DNA of 64,000 nucleotides, taken from contig NZ_QXXQ01000001.1 of the NCBI RefSeq assembly GCF_003570715.1, positions 372,001 to 436,000 on the forward strand. The letters are read 5' to 3'. Position 1 is the stretch's first letter; each line of letters starts with the position of its first letter. Origin of the DNA: Gemmobacter lutimaris (GTDB lineage Bacteria > Pseudomonadota > Alphaproteobacteria > Rhodobacterales > Rhodobacteraceae). Below, in pieces: positions 36,411-45,061 of this stretch. The notes under the pieces were generated by a model. The model had not been told where the DNA came from and ran no database searches. It was given only the letters and a program-made list of their open reading frames with translations. Made by a program: the position numbers and the translations under genes.

Positions 36411-37342
36411 GCGCCCTTCTCGACGTCATCATGCCGGTCTTTCTGGTCATCGGGGGGGGCTGGCTGGCGGCGCGGGCGAAGCTGTTCAGCGATGCGGCCG
36501 TTGACGGGCTGATGCGGTTTGCGCAGACTTTCGCGGTGCCGGTGCTGCTGTTCCTGTCAATCTCGCGGCTGGACCTGTCGGCGGCCTATGACATCGGCCT
36601 GTTCGTCAGCTTCTATGCCGGGGCCTTTGCGGCCTTCGGACTTGGCATTCTTGGCGCGCGGCTGCTGGGGCGCCCCGGCACCGATGCGGTGGCCATCGGC
36701 TTTGCCTGTCTGTTCTCCAACTCGCTGCTGCTGGGCCTGCCGATCACAGAACGCGCCTATGGCGCCGATGCCCTGTCGGCGAATTATGCCATCATCTCGA
36801 TCCACTCGCCGTTGCTTTACGCAACCGGCATCACGGTGATGGAACTGACGCGGAGCCACGGGCAGGGCCTGCCCGCCGGGCGGCTGGCGCGGCAGGTGCT
36901 GCGCGCGATCTTTACGCAACCCATGGTGCTGGGCATCTGCGCCGGGTTTTTCGTCAATCTGACCGGACTGCCGCTGCCCGATTTCGCGTGGTCGGCGCTG
37001 AAGATGATCGGCGGCGCGGCGATCCCGACGGCGCTGTTCGGGCTGGGCGGCGTTCTTTATCGCTATCGCCCCGAGGGCGACGGTCGCGCCATCGCACTGG
37101 TCATGGGGCTGTCGCTGCTGCTGCATCCGGCGATCACCTGGCTTCTGGGCAGCAAGGTCTTTGGCCTTTCGGTGGATCAACTGCGCTCGGCCGTCGTGAC
37201 CAGTTCAATGGCGCCGGGGGTGAATGCCTATCTGTTCGCCCATCTCTACGGCGTGGCGAAACGGGTAAATGCCTCTGCCGTGCTGCTGGCCACCGCAGCC
37301 TCTATCGGCACAATCTGGATGTGGCTGCATATCCTGCCGTAA
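36407..37342 (+). CDS. AEC family transporter (auxin efflux carrier-type permease)
   Basis: A 311-residue inner-membrane carrier with about ten hydrophobic segments. It begins LLDVIMPVFLVIGGGWLAA and includes TFAVPVLLFLSISRLDL, FSNSLLLGLPITERAYG and the late SSMAPGVNAYLFAHLYG, all typical of the AEC/malonate-type family. Substrates of bacterial members are mainly organic acids, not determinable here. It is the last gene of the plus-strand row that starts near 31 kb, overlapping the previous stop by 4 bp (ATGA), and ends at a strong bidirectional terminator. Confidence 0.9.
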   Translation: MSALLDVIMPVFLVIGGGWLAARAKLFSDAAVDGLMRFAQTFAVPVLLFLSISRLDLSAAYDIGLFVSFYAGAFAAFGLGILGARLLGRPGTDAVAIGFACLFSNSLLLGLPITERAYGADALSANYAIISIHSPLLYATGITVMELTRSHGQGLPAGRLARQVLRAIFTQPMVLGICAGFFVNLTGLPLPDFAWSALKMIGGAAIPTALFGLGGVLYRYRPEGDGRAIALVMGLSLLLHPAITWLLGSKVFGLSVDQLRSAVVTSSMAPGVNAYLFAHLYGVAKRVNASAVLLATAASIGTIWMWLHILP

Positions 37343-37360
37343 ACCTGACAAACCGGAATG

Positions 37361-37389
37361 AAAAAGGGGGCCGCGCGGCCCCCTTTTTT
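37361..37389. terminator. Bidirectional terminator between AEC and polyamine transporter genes
   Basis: AAAAAGGGGGCC and GGCCCCCTTTTT form a 12-bp perfect stem with a GCGC loop and run into T6. A-run and T-run flanks make it work in both directions. Confidence 0.92.
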
Positions 37390-37407
37390 GCATTGCTGAC
37401 ACCCGAT

Positions 37408-38346
37408 TTACTGCGGGGTCACGCCCCGGATCCGTTCCGACCGCCGGCGCAGCAGTTCCACCGTGGCCAGCAGGGCAATCGAGATCAGCACGAGGATCGT
37501 GGCGACCGACAGGATCGCCGGGCTGATCGCCTCGCGGATACCGTTCCACATCTGGCGCGGAATGGTCTGCTGGTCGGGACCGGCGATGAACAGCACCGCA
37601 ACGACTTCGTCGAAAGAGGTAACAAAGGCAAACAGCGCACCCGAGATCACACCCGGAAGGATCAGCGGCAGCACGATCTTGAAGAAGGTCCGCGAGGGCG
37701 ATGCACCCAGCGAGGCGGCGGCGCGGCTCAGCGACTGGTCGAAGCCGATCAGCGTCGCGGTCACGGTGATGATGACGAAGGGAATGCCCAGCGTGGCATG
37801 GGCCAGCACGACGCCGGTATAGGTGGAGGTCAGGCGTCCGCATTCGAAGCCGAACATCGCACAGGGGTTCGAGTAGAAGAAGAACAGCCCGGTGGCGATG
37901 ATGATGATTGGCACGATCATCGGCGAGATCAGGATCGCCATGATCAACCGGCGATAGGGCATTTCCGCCCGTGACAGGCCAAGGGCGGCCAGCGTGCCCA
38001 GCACAGTGGCGACAATGGTGGACCAAAAGCCGATGATGACCGAGTTCTTGGCGGCCTTTACCCATGCGGCATTGGCCCACACGTCCTCCCACCAGCTTGC
38101 GTCACGCGGCGCATCCGGCGTCACCATGCCATGCGTCAGAAGCAGATCATACCAGCGCAGGCTGTAACCCTCGGGATCGAAGGTCACCATTTTCTGCGTA
38201 AAGGTGAAATAGGGCTCGGCGTTGAAGCTGAGCGGCATGATGATCAGGATGGGCGAGATCAGGAAGACGAAGATCGCCACGCAGATGACGTGGTAGGTGT
38301 AATACCACAGGCGTTCCAGCGGATCGGCATAGACGGGAAGAGCCAT
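37408..38346 (-). CDS. potC: Spermidine/putrescine-type ABC permease, PotC family
   Basis: A 312-residue inner-membrane permease. Six hydrophobic segments are visible, starting with VICVAIFVFLISPILIIMPLSF and including IMAILISPMIVPIIIIATGLFFF. The EAA coupling loop is SLSRAAASLGASPSRTFFKIVLP. The FTQKMVTFDPEGYSLRWY periplasmic block is characteristic of PotC. The start is the ATG at 38346, 6 nt after AAGGAG; an in-frame extension to 38409 lies in the intergenic repeat element and is discarded. The substrate is a polyamine or an opine-like amine, by family only. Confidence 0.92.
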   Translation of the reverse strand: MALPVYADPLERLWYYTYHVICVAIFVFLISPILIIMPLSFNAEPYFTFTQKMVTFDPEGYSLRWYDLLLTHGMVTPDAPRDASWWEDVWANAAWVKAAKNSVIIGFWSTIVATVLGTLAALGLSRAEMPYRRLIMAILISPMIVPIIIIATGLFFFYSNPCAMFGFECGRLTSTYTGVVLAHATLGIPFVIITVTATLIGFDQSLSRAAASLGASPSRTFFKIVLPLILPGVISGALFAFVTSFDEVVAVLFIAGPDQQTIPRQMWNGIREAISPAILSVATILVLISIALLATVELLRRRSERIRGVTPQ

Positions 38347-38368
38347 GGGGTTCTCCTTGGCCGGATCG

Positions 38369-38411
38369 CCGGGGGCTCTGCCCCCGGACCCCCGGGATAT
38401 TTGGACCAAAG
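38369..38411. repeat. Intergenic repeat element (copy B)
   Basis: A hairpin CCGGGGGC-TCT-GCCCCCGG followed by ACCCCC and the core GGGATATTTGGACCAAAG. Reversed, the core reads CTTTGGTCCAAATATCCC and aligns with copies at 9888 and 47507. It lies in the 88-bp gap between potB and potC. Confidence 0.65.
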
Positions 38412-38434
38412 TAAAAGGGGGGCGCGGGGGCGCC

Positions 38435-39682
38435 TCAGCCCAGTTTCAGCTTGTCGATGCCGACGAGGCGGTCATAGAGCCAGTAGAGCACCAGAACCCC
38501 GGCCAGCAGCATCGCCGAAAGTGCGGCAGCCAGCGACCAGTTGGATTTGCTCATGTGGAACTGGATCAGGTTCGAGATCAGCTGGCCATCGGCACCGCCG
38601 ACCAGCGCGGGGGTGATGTAGTAGCCGACCGCGAGGATGAAGACGAGCAGGGCACCGGCGCCGATCCCTGGCAGGGTCTGCGGCAGATAGATGCGGCGGA
38701 AGGTCGTCCAGCTTGTCGCGCCAAGGCTGCGGGCGGCACGGGCATAGGAGGGCTTGATCGTCCGCATCACCGAATAAAGCGGCAGCACCATGAAAGGCAG
38801 CAGGATATGCGTCATCACGATGATGGTGCCGGTCTGGTTGTAGATCATGGTGATCCGGCCATCGTCACCGATCACGCCCAGCGAGACGAGGATGTTGTTC
38901 ACCACCCCCTGCCCCTGCAACAGCACGATCCAGCTTGTCGTCCGCACCAGAAGCGAGGTCCAGAACGGCAGCAGAACGAGGATCATCAAGAGGTTCGATT
39001 TTGCCATAGGCAGCGTTGCCAGAAGATGCGCGATCGGAAATGCGAGGATCAGGCAAAGGAAGGTGATCACCGCCGACAGCACGAAAGTCTTGCCGAAAAG
39101 CCAGAGGTAGATGCGTTCGTTTTCCGGCACCTGCTCGACCCCGCCATCCGCCGTGCGCTGGCGGTCGGTGGCGATCAGGTAGAAATCCGATGTCCAGGGG
39201 CTGGACGCCTGACGCATCGCCTGCCAGACCAGCGGCTCGCCCCATTTGGCATCGAGCGCCAGCAGCGCTTCCTTGTAGGGCGGCTCCAGCTTGTCGGCGC
39301 CGCGGGCCGAGGAGGTGAACAGAGAGCGCGTGCCGGGGATCGTGTAGTTGATCCTTGTGCCAGCCTCGCCCGCCGTCTTGTCTTTTTTCATCTGCGCCAG
39401 ATCGGTTGCCAGCGCCGCATAGGCGCTTTCATCCAGTTCGCTGCCATCGGGGTTGTTGGCAAACCATTCGCCCAGCGCCGGGGCGGAATTGGAAAATCCG
39501 TCGTGATAGACCGAGCGTTGCAGCATCTGGCCGATCGGCAGAATGAAGGTCACCACCACGAAAAGCAGGAGTGGCGCCACCAGAAGGAAGGCACGGCGGC
39601 GCGCACGCGATTGGGCGGCAGCCAGCGCGGCCTTGAGCGGGCGGCCGTCGGCGGTAGTCAGTTGCGAGGATGCATCGGTCAT
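38435..39682 (-). CDS. potB: Spermidine/putrescine-type ABC permease, PotB family
   Basis: A 415-residue permease, longer than E. coli PotB (about 285). The difference is a large periplasmic insertion of roughly 130 residues after the first helix (AFLLVAPLLLFVVVTFILPI), including LNPDGSELDE-like polar sequence and NYTIPGTRSLFTSSARGADK. Such insertions occur in Rhodobacterales opine/polyamine permeases. The EAA loop is ARAARSLGATSWTTFRRIYLP. AAGGA lies 6 nt before the ATG. It is 86 bp downstream of the binding-protein gene in the same operon. Confidence 0.9.
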   Translation of the reverse strand: MTDASSQLTTADGRPLKAALAAAQSRARRRAFLLVAPLLLFVVVTFILPIGQMLQRSVYHDGFSNSAPALGEWFANNPDGSELDESAYAALATDLAQMKKDKTAGEAGTRINYTIPGTRSLFTSSARGADKLEPPYKEALLALDAKWGEPLVWQAMRQASSPWTSDFYLIATDRQRTADGGVEQVPENERIYLWLFGKTFVLSAVITFLCLILAFPIAHLLATLPMAKSNLLMILVLLPFWTSLLVRTTSWIVLLQGQGVVNNILVSLGVIGDDGRITMIYNQTGTIIVMTHILLPFMVLPLYSVMRTIKPSYARAARSLGATSWTTFRRIYLPQTLPGIGAGALLVFILAVGYYITPALVGGADGQLISNLIQFHMSKSNWSLAAALSAMLLAGVLVLYWLYDRLVGIDKLKLG

Positions 39683-39768
39683 CGTCAGTCCTTGAACAAG
39701 GCTGAAGCAGGTCAGTCCGGGGAACGGGAAGCCGGGCCGGGGTCATCTGCCCCGGCCCGGATCTGCCA

Positions 39769-40839
39769 TCAGTTGGCGGCGAGCCAGGCGTTGAAACGCT
39801 CATTCAGCTCGGAATCGCGATCGACCCAGAACTCGTAGGACGACGGCAGCGCATTGGTCAGGTTTTCGGCGGCGGTGGGCATATGCGGGCCCATCTCGGT
39901 CTTGCCGTCCTGATAAAGGCCAACCAGTGCGCCCGAGGATTTGCGGGCCGGGCCATAGCTGATCCACTTGGCCTGATCGGCAAGGCGCTGGGTGTCGGTG
40001 GCATAGGCCACGAACTTCTTCGCCTCTTCCAGGTTCGGGGCACCTTTCGGAATGACGAAGAGGTCGTATTCATAGACCTGACCGTCCCAGACCACCTGGA
40101 AGGGTTTGCCTTCCGACACGGCGGCGGCGAAGATCCGGCCGTTATAGGCGGTGGTCATCGCCACTTCGCCATCGGCGAGCAGTTGCGGCGGCTGGGCGCC
40201 GGCTTCCCACCAGATCGTGTCCTTCTTGATCTTGTCGAGCATCGCAAAGGCGCGATCCACCCCTTCCGGGGTTTCCAGCGTGGCATAAACGTCCGCCGCC
40301 GGAACGCCATCAGCCATCAGCGCCATTTCAAGGTTGGCCTTGGCGCCCTTGCGCATCGCGCGCTTGCCGGGGAATTTCTCCAGATCGAAGAAGTCGTGGA
40401 TCGAGGTCGGGCCTTCGGGGAATTTCGACGAGTCGTACGCGAAGACGGTCGAGAACACGATGGTCGAGACGGCGCAATCGGTCAGCGCACCCGGCAGGAA
40501 ATCCTCGGTTGCCGGGGTTCCATCAGGGGCCGGCGGCAGCATGGCCGGGTCGATCTCTTCCAGCATGCCTTCGTCGCACAGCCGGATCGCGTCGGCATAT
40601 TCCACGTCGGCCACATCGACGGTCACGTTATTGGCTTCGACCATCGCCTTCACCGGGGTCGCCGGGTTGTCAGCATCCACCATGGTGACCTTCACGCCGG
40701 TTTCGGCGGTGTAAGGCTTGATATAGGCTTCGACCTGGCTGGTGCCGTAGGCGCCACCCCAGGACATGACCGTCACATCGGCCACGGCCGGAAGGGCCAT
40801 GCCGGTCAGGGCGGTCGAAAGGACGAGAAGTTTCTTCAT
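39769..40839 (-). CDS. potD: Extracellular solute-binding protein, PotD/spermidine-putrescine type
   Basis: A 356-residue periplasmic binding protein. The signal peptide MKKLLVLSTALTGMALPAVA is cleaved before DVTVMSWGGAYGTSQ, a start shared with the PotD/PotF class. The ligand-region text TTAYNGRIFAAAVSEGKPFQ and the C-terminal SYEFWVDRDSELNERFNAW fit the family. It would deliver a polyamine or related cation to the permeases encoded downstream. GGGAG lies 9 nt before the ATG. A 48-aa ORF separates it from the ATPase gene. Confidence 0.92.
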   Translation of the reverse strand: MKKLLVLSTALTGMALPAVADVTVMSWGGAYGTSQVEAYIKPYTAETGVKVTMVDADNPATPVKAMVEANNVTVDVADVEYADAIRLCDEGMLEEIDPAMLPPAPDGTPATEDFLPGALTDCAVSTIVFSTVFAYDSSKFPEGPTSIHDFFDLEKFPGKRAMRKGAKANLEMALMADGVPAADVYATLETPEGVDRAFAMLDKIKKDTIWWEAGAQPPQLLADGEVAMTTAYNGRIFAAAVSEGKPFQVVWDGQVYEYDLFVIPKGAPNLEEAKKFVAYATDTQRLADQAKWISYGPARKSSGALVGLYQDGKTEMGPHMPTAAENLTNALPSSYEFWVDRDSELNERFNAWLAAN

Positions 40840-40871
40840 GTTTTGTTGCTCCCGGTTGGATTTTGGTTTTG

Positions 40872-41018
40872 TTATCCGCCGCTCGCGCGCCGGCGTGGTG
40901 TTTTCATGATCGCGGCGAGGAAAACGGCTGTCAATCCAATGACCCCTATTCCTTCCGCCCTGACATTTGGACCCAGTTCAATGACTCCGGTCCGAATGAT
41001 CTCGTGCAGAACCTGCAT
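40872..41018 (-). CDS. 48-aa single-span membrane ORF in the polyamine transporter operon
   Basis: A short ORF between the ATPase gene and potD that standard length cut-offs miss. ATG at 41018 lies 5 nt after a consensus AAGGAG (41024-41029); another ATG at 41021 is adjacent. The product opens MQVLHEIIRTGVIELGPNVR and continues AEGIGVIGLTAVFLAAIM, a single hydrophobic span, then KTPRRRASGG with four positive charges, predicting a cytoplasmic C-terminus. The stop is TAA. It is preceded by a hairpin after the ATPase gene. I do not recognise it; it could be an accessory or regulatory subunit of the transporter. Confidence 0.6.
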   Translation of the reverse strand: MQVLHEIIRTGVIELGPNVRAEGIGVIGLTAVFLAAIMKTPRRRASGG

Positions 41019-41032
41019 CATGTCTCCTTCAT

Positions 41033-41050
41033 CCACCCCTCCGGGGGTGG
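41033..41050 (-). terminator. Hairpin between the ATPase gene and the 48-aa ORF
   Basis: CCACCCC and GGGGTGG form a 7-bp stem with a 4-nt loop, 11 bp after the ATPase stop and directly before the ribosome site of the 48-aa ORF. No T-run, so attenuation or mRNA processing is more likely than full termination. Confidence 0.45.
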
Positions 41051-41060
41051 AGGGGACAAA

Positions 41061-42164
41061 TCACATCGGATCAAGCGCGCGGGCATCCGCCGGGTGCCAG
41101 CCGACCTTGATCTGCTGGCCGGGGGACAGCTTGGTCTGACCCAGCGTATTGCGCATCTTCATCACGAAATCGTCGCTGCCGGCCACGCGCAGGCGGGCGC
41201 GCAGGATGTCACCCATATAGATGACCTCCAGCACGGTCGCCTCGATCATATGGGCGCCGGGCGGCATCATTTCGGGCTTGAACTCCACCCGTTCCGGGCG
41301 GATCGACACCAGCGTCTTCTGCCCCTTCGCCGTCACGTTGACCGGCGTCGCGTCGATCACCTCGCCGGTTTCCAGACGCACCAACGCCTTGTCGCCCGAA
41401 AGCTCCTCGATGGTGCCCGGCAGCTTGTTGTTCTCGCCGATGAACTGCGCGACAAAGCTGTTGTCGGGGCGTTCATACAGATCGGCGGGGGGCGCAAGCT
41501 GCTGGATCTTGCCATCGTTGAACACGGCAACGCGGTCTGACATGGTCAGCGCCTCGCCCTGGTCATGGGTCACATAGACCACGGTGATCCCGAGGCTTTC
41601 ATGCAGATGCTTGATTTCAAACTGCATGTGTTCACGCAGCTGCTTGTCCAGCGCGCCCAGCGGTTCATCCATCAGCACCAGCGCCGGGTCGAATACCAGC
41701 GCACGAGCCAGCGCGATCCGCTGCTGCTGGCCACCTGAAAGCTGAGCCGGGCGGCGGTTGATGAAGCTGCCCATCTGCACCATGTCGAGGGCGCGCTTCA
41801 CCTTGGCCTCGCGTTCGTCCTTGCCCATGCCGCGCACTTCAAGCGGGAAGGACAGGTTTTCGCCCACTGTCATGTGCGGGAACAGCGCATAGTTCTGAAA
41901 CACCATGCCAATGCCACGCTTGTGCGGCGGCACAAGGTTGATGTTGCGCCCGTCCAGCCGGATCTCACCATTGGTGGCGGTCTCGAACCCCGCGAGCATC
42001 ATCAGGCAGGTGGTCTTGCCCGACCCCGACGGCCCGAGCATCGTCAGAAACTCGCCCTTGCCAATGTTCAGGTTGAGGTCTTTGACCACCAGAGAAACGC
42101 CATCATAGCTTTTCTGCACATGATCGAAGACGACGAAATCGTCGTTGCGGGCTTCTGTCGTCAC
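41061..42164 (-). CDS. potA: Spermidine/putrescine-type ABC transporter ATP-binding protein, PotA family
   Basis: The 367-residue ATPase of the importer. Walker A is MLGPSGSGKTTCLMMLAG, the Q-loop region GMVFQNYALFPHMTVGEN, the signature LSGGQQQRIALARALVFDP, and Walker B VLMDEPLGALDKQLREHMQ. The C-terminal TOBE domain starts near VSIRPERVEF. I place the start at GTG 42164, 6 nt after GGGGAG. An upstream GTG at 42200 would add 12 residues but has a weak ribosome site. It is the first gene of a minus-strand operon: ATPase, 48-aa ORF, potD, potB, potC. Confidence 0.93.
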   Translation of the reverse strand: MTTEARNDDFVVFDHVQKSYDGVSLVVKDLNLNIGKGEFLTMLGPSGSGKTTCLMMLAGFETATNGEIRLDGRNINLVPPHKRGIGMVFQNYALFPHMTVGENLSFPLEVRGMGKDEREAKVKRALDMVQMGSFINRRPAQLSGGQQQRIALARALVFDPALVLMDEPLGALDKQLREHMQFEIKHLHESLGITVVYVTHDQGEALTMSDRVAVFNDGKIQQLAPPADLYERPDNSFVAQFIGENNKLPGTIEELSGDKALVRLETGEVIDATPVNVTAKGQKTLVSIRPERVEFKPEMMPPGAHMIEATVLEVIYMGDILRARLRVAGSDDFVMKMRNTLGQTKLSPGQQIKVGWHPADARALDPM

Positions 42165-42262
42165 CCTGATCTCCCCGTATATCGGCAGGTCGTCCTGCAC
42201 TTTCTCTTGATCCGACTAAAGCGGATGCGTCGCTGCATTGCAACGCTGTTCTGGTGCCGGGC

Positions 42263-42307
42263 AGTGTCGTTGCGTCACCTTGCGGATACCGGCAATAAAA
42301 CGACACT
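42263..42307. promoter_or_regulatory. Inverted repeat 1 (AGTGTCGTT / AACGACACT)
   Basis: Two 9-nt arms, perfect complements, 27 nt apart, about 100 bp upstream of the chosen ATPase start. Possible operator of the polyamine transporter operon. Confidence 0.45.
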
Positions 42308-42465
42308 TGCCCGCACCGCAGCGGCGAGAATGGAAAAGGTCAGCCCCGACGAAGCTGATTTGGGGGCATTTCAGGTTCACAACCGGCAAGACAGAGTCGA
42401 TTCGCGGCATAAGTGGCAGAATCACCCGGATCGCTGACGCGGGCCGATGTATGCAACGGCACACA

Positions 42466-42502
42466 AAAACGACATGGCACCGGCGGCACCCGGTGTCGTT
42501 TT
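42466..42502. promoter_or_regulatory. Inverted repeat 2 (AAAACGACA / TGTCGTTTT)
   Basis: Two 9-nt arms, perfect complements, 19 nt apart, with the same AACGACA core as inverted repeat 1 but in opposite orientation. The spacer also contains CACCGG and CCGGTG, so it could fold as a hairpin. Confidence 0.45.
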
Positions 42503-42541
42503 CCTTCATGCTGCAACTGCAAGATGATCTGCGGGAATGAC

Positions 42542-42571
42542 AAAAGCGCCGCGGCTTTCGCCCGGCGCTTC
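42542..42571 (-). terminator. Terminator downstream of tRNA-Leu
   Basis: AAGCGCC and GGCGCTT close a hairpin with an inner GGC/GCC stem, followed on the minus strand by TTG. It begins 10 bp after the tRNA 3' end. Confidence 0.65.
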
Positions 42572-42580
42572 AGTCAGTCA

Positions 42581-42667
42581 TGGTGCGGTTGAAAGGACTC
42601 GAACCTTCACGGGAGTTACCCCACAGCGACCTCAACGCTGCGCGTCTACCAATTCCGCCACAACCGC
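42581..42667 (-). tRNA. tRNA-Leu (anticodon GAG)
   Basis: An 87-nt class II tRNA on the minus strand. The acceptor stem pairs GCGGTTG with CAACCGC and ends in an encoded CCA. The anticodon arm is CAGCG-TTGAGGT-CGCTG, giving anticodon GAG for CUC/CUU leucine codons. A long variable arm (TGGGGTAACTCCC) and the T arm with GGTTCGAGTCC are intact. Confidence 0.97.
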
Positions 42668-42789
42668 GTGTTCTGGCTTGGTGACGCGCTGTTTAGCGAA
42701 GCACCTTCCCGAAGGAAAGGGGGATTTCGCCGCCCGCCGGAAAAATTTTATGCGGCGAGCAGCGCCCCATAATTCCTTCCCTTGATGGC

Positions 42790-44298
42790 TTACTGCCCCA
42801 GCATCAGGCGCGGCAGCGCGGTCATCACCGAAACCGCACGCGCCGCCGCCGGGGTGGCGACGGTCGCGGGCTGCGGCGCCGCCTGCGCCACGGATTCGGC
42901 CGGGGCGAGCGGGATCATGGCTGGCGCGGCCTGAACCACCACTTCCGGCGCAGACGGGGCCGGAGCCAGGACCGGCAGCGCCGTCGCGGGCTGGGTCGGC
43001 GCATCGCTGCGGCCGTTCAGCATGAACACCGCCTTGCGCACCAGATCGCCCTGCCCCGCCGGGGTTCCGGGCAGGCCGGGGGCGCCCGCGGGTGTCAGTT
43101 CGAACCAGCCCATCGCCAGATCGGGCCGCCGCGTCGCACCGATGCCATCGGCCAAGTGATAGCCCGGCAGAGCGGCGTAGCCACTTTCCCCCAGCGCCGT
43201 CAGAACCAGCGCGGACCCCAGCGCCACGTCAACGTCATCCATGGCATAGCCGACGCCAAGGCAGATCTTCGACGTGCCGGAAAGCTGCGCGGGCGACATG
43301 CCCGACCCGGTGATGAACTGCGTCACCCCGGCCAGCACCTCGGGCGCGGGCTTCAGCGACACGGCGGTCACCTGATCCTTCAGCACCGGGCCAAAGGCCT
43401 TGCACTGATCGGCCACCTGCTGCGGCGTCACCCCCGGCACGGCGCGCGACAGCGCCTCGCCCTGCTGGATCGCGGCGGCACGGCTGAGGCAGAACTGTTC
43501 CGACAGCGCCTGCGTCGGGTCGATCAGGTTGGCAACCGTCATGTAGCCGCCATTGGCATTGGTCTTCAGCGCGACCGTATTGCAATGCGAACTGAGAGAG
43601 ACCAGCGTGCCCCCGAAGGACGGCAAGGCGGGCGCCGCCGGGGCGGGCGTGGGTTCGGCGACCAGCGCGGGAAGCGCAGGTGCCGCCGGCTGCACCGGCT
43701 GGGCGGCCATCATCGCCCCCGCACCAGCCATCGCCCCGGCAACCGCCATGCCCTGTCCCGGCAACTGGCCCGGCATCTGCGCAGGCAGGCCCGCCATCTC
43801 GTCCCGTTGCAGCAGCAACATACCCTTGATGCCCATGGGATGCGTGCCCATCACCTGCATGACCTGCGGGCCACCGGCGATGGCGCGGTGATAGGCGGTC
43901 ACCAGCAGCGTGCGCTCGTAGTCGGTCAATTGCCCGGTGGGCGGATAGCCCAGTGTTGCCTGATAGGACGAGATCGCGGCCCGGCTTTTCGGCCCAAGCG
44001 CACCATCAGGCGTGCCGACCGGATAGCCGAAGTGATTGAGCGCGGTCTGCACCTCGCGGTTCTGGTCGCGCTGCGCAGCCGAGATGCCGCTGGATTTCGT
44101 CGATTTCGTGCTGGTCGAACGCTTGGTGGTCGTCGTCTGCTTGCGGCGCTGCTGATCCTTGGCAATGGCATGGCCGATGATGCCGCCGATCAGCGCCCCG
44201 GCAATCGCATCGCCTGCATCGGCCCGGACGGGGCTGGCGGGCGACAGCGCCATGGCAGCCGCCACGGCACAGGTGGTTGCAACTGTCCTGACTTTCAT
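42790..44298 (-). CDS. Peptidoglycan-binding domain protein with glycine zipper
   Basis: A 502-residue exported protein. After a signal peptide (ending near PVRA), residues 28-46 form a glycine zipper ([19 protein letters not shown]). A Thr/Ser/Lys-rich linker follows, then a PGBD-type peptidoglycan-binding domain at ~78-133 ([20 protein letters not shown]). The central and C-terminal parts are Pro/Ala-rich linkers around a region of unknown fold (~245-430) containing several cysteines, for example [10 protein letters not shown] and [16 protein letters not shown] precedes the ATG by 7 nt. The C-terminal role is unknown; cell-wall association is clear. Confidence 0.85.
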   Translation of the reverse strand: MKVRTVATTCAVAAAMALSPASPVRADAGDAIAGALIGGIIGHAIAKDQQRRKQTTTTKRSTSTKSTKSSGISAAQRDQNREVQTALNHFGYPVGTPDGALGPKSRAAISSYQATLGYPPTGQLTDYERTLLVTAYHRAIAGGPQVMQVMGTHPMGIKGMLLLQRDEMAGLPAQMPGQLPGQGMAVAGAMAGAGAMMAAQPVQPAAPALPALVAEPTPAPAAPALPSFGGTLVSLSSHCNTVALKTNANGGYMTVANLIDPTQALSEQFCLSRAAAIQQGEALSRAVPGVTPQQVADQCKAFGPVLKDQVTAVSLKPAPEVLAGVTQFITGSGMSPAQLSGTSKICLGVGYAMDDVDVALGSALVLTALGESGYAALPGYHLADGIGATRRPDLAMGWFELTPAGAPGLPGTPAGQGDLVRKAVFMLNGRSDAPTQPATALPVLAPAPSAPEVVVQAAPAMIPLAPAESVAQAAPQPATVATPAAARAVSVMTALPRLMLGQ

Positions 44299-44391
44299 CG
44301 AAAGACTCCTGAAGAAAGGCGAAAGCTATCCATTCAGCCTAGCACGCCGATGTTACAATGCGAGAGAAAACCGCGTCGAAGGAGGATGCCG

Positions 44392-45057
44392 ATGGTCGAA
44401 TGGCGCCATATGCCGGGCCTCAGCCCCTATGCCGAAACCCTGACCGCGATGGAGGCCCGCGCGGCGGCCATCGCCGCAGGCGAGGCGGAGGAGGCGATCT
44501 GGCTGCTGGAACATCCGCCGCTTTACACCGCCGGAACTTCGGCCCGGCCTGAGGATCTGGTGGAGCCGGACCGCTTTCCGGTTCATGCCGTCGGGCGCGG
44601 CGGGCAGTATACCTATCACGGCCCCGGCCAGCGCATCGTCTATGTCATGCTGGATGTGAAGAAGCGCGGCGGTGACGTGCGCTGCTTCGTGCGCCATCTG
44701 GAAAACTGGGTCATCGCCGCGCTGGCCGAATTCAACGTGAAAGGTGAAATCCGCCCCGGCCGTGTCGGCGTCTGGGTCGAACGCCCCGACAGGCCGCGCA
44801 ATTCCGATGGCTCGGTCGCCGAGGACAAGATCGCCGCCCTTGGCATCAAGATCCGCAAATGGGTCAGCTTCCACGGCATCTCGATCAACGTGGAACCGGA
44901 CCTGAGCCACTTCGACGGCATCGTCCCCTGCGGCATCCGCGACCATGGCGTGACCAGCCTCGTCGATCTGGGGTTGCCCGTCACCATGGCGGATCTGGAT
45001 GCCGCGCTGATGGCCACCTTCGATGCAGCGATGCAGGCGCCCTCCTGCCAAGCCTAG
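44392..45057 (+). CDS. lipB: Lipoyl(octanoyl) transferase
   Basis: A 221-residue enzyme moving octanoyl groups from acyl carrier protein to the lipoyl domains of 2-oxoacid dehydrogenases. LipB motifs are visible: [17 protein letters not shown], the catalytic-pocket [17 protein letters not shown], and [17 protein letters not shown] carrying the active-site lysine, followed by [14 protein letters not shown] with the catalytic cysteine. The start is the ATG at 44392, 6 nt after AAGGAGG; an ATG at 44386 is too close to that site. Very long in-frame upstream sequence is antisense to the preceding gene and is not coding. Confidence 0.96.
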   Translation: MVEWRHMPGLSPYAETLTAMEARAAAIAAGEAEEAIWLLEHPPLYTAGTSARPEDLVEPDRFPVHAVGRGGQYTYHGPGQRIVYVMLDVKKRGGDVRCFVRHLENWVIAALAEFNVKGEIRPGRVGVWVERPDRPRNSDGSVAEDKIAALGIKIRKWVSFHGISINVEPDLSHFDGIVPCGIRDHGVTSLVDLGLPVTMADLDAALMATFDAAMQAPSCQA

Positions 45058-45061
45058 ACAT

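Larger units (their letters stand above)
42168..42540. other. Non-coding regulatory stretch upstream of the polyamine operon
   Basis: About 370 bp without a credible gene. It contains four copies of AACGACA/TGTCGTT: AGTGTCGTT at 42263-42271 with its exact complement AACGACACT at 42299-42307, and AAAACGACA at 42466-42474 with TGTCGTTTT at 42494-42502. The stretch must also hold the promoter for the ATPase gene, but I see no strong -35/-10 pair. A Cys-rich minus-strand frame here (42216-42509) is judged spurious. Confidence 0.5.

Noticed and set aside
42216-42509. Cys-rich 97-codon minus-strand frame upstream of the polyamine operon
   Set aside because: Weak ribosome site, composition like random frame, and it overlaps both inverted repeats; no family resemblance.
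43156-44391. A 412-codon N-terminal extension of lipB
   Set aside because: It is antisense to the peptidoglycan-binding protein gene; the LipB family starts at the ATG at 44392, which has its own AAGGAGG.
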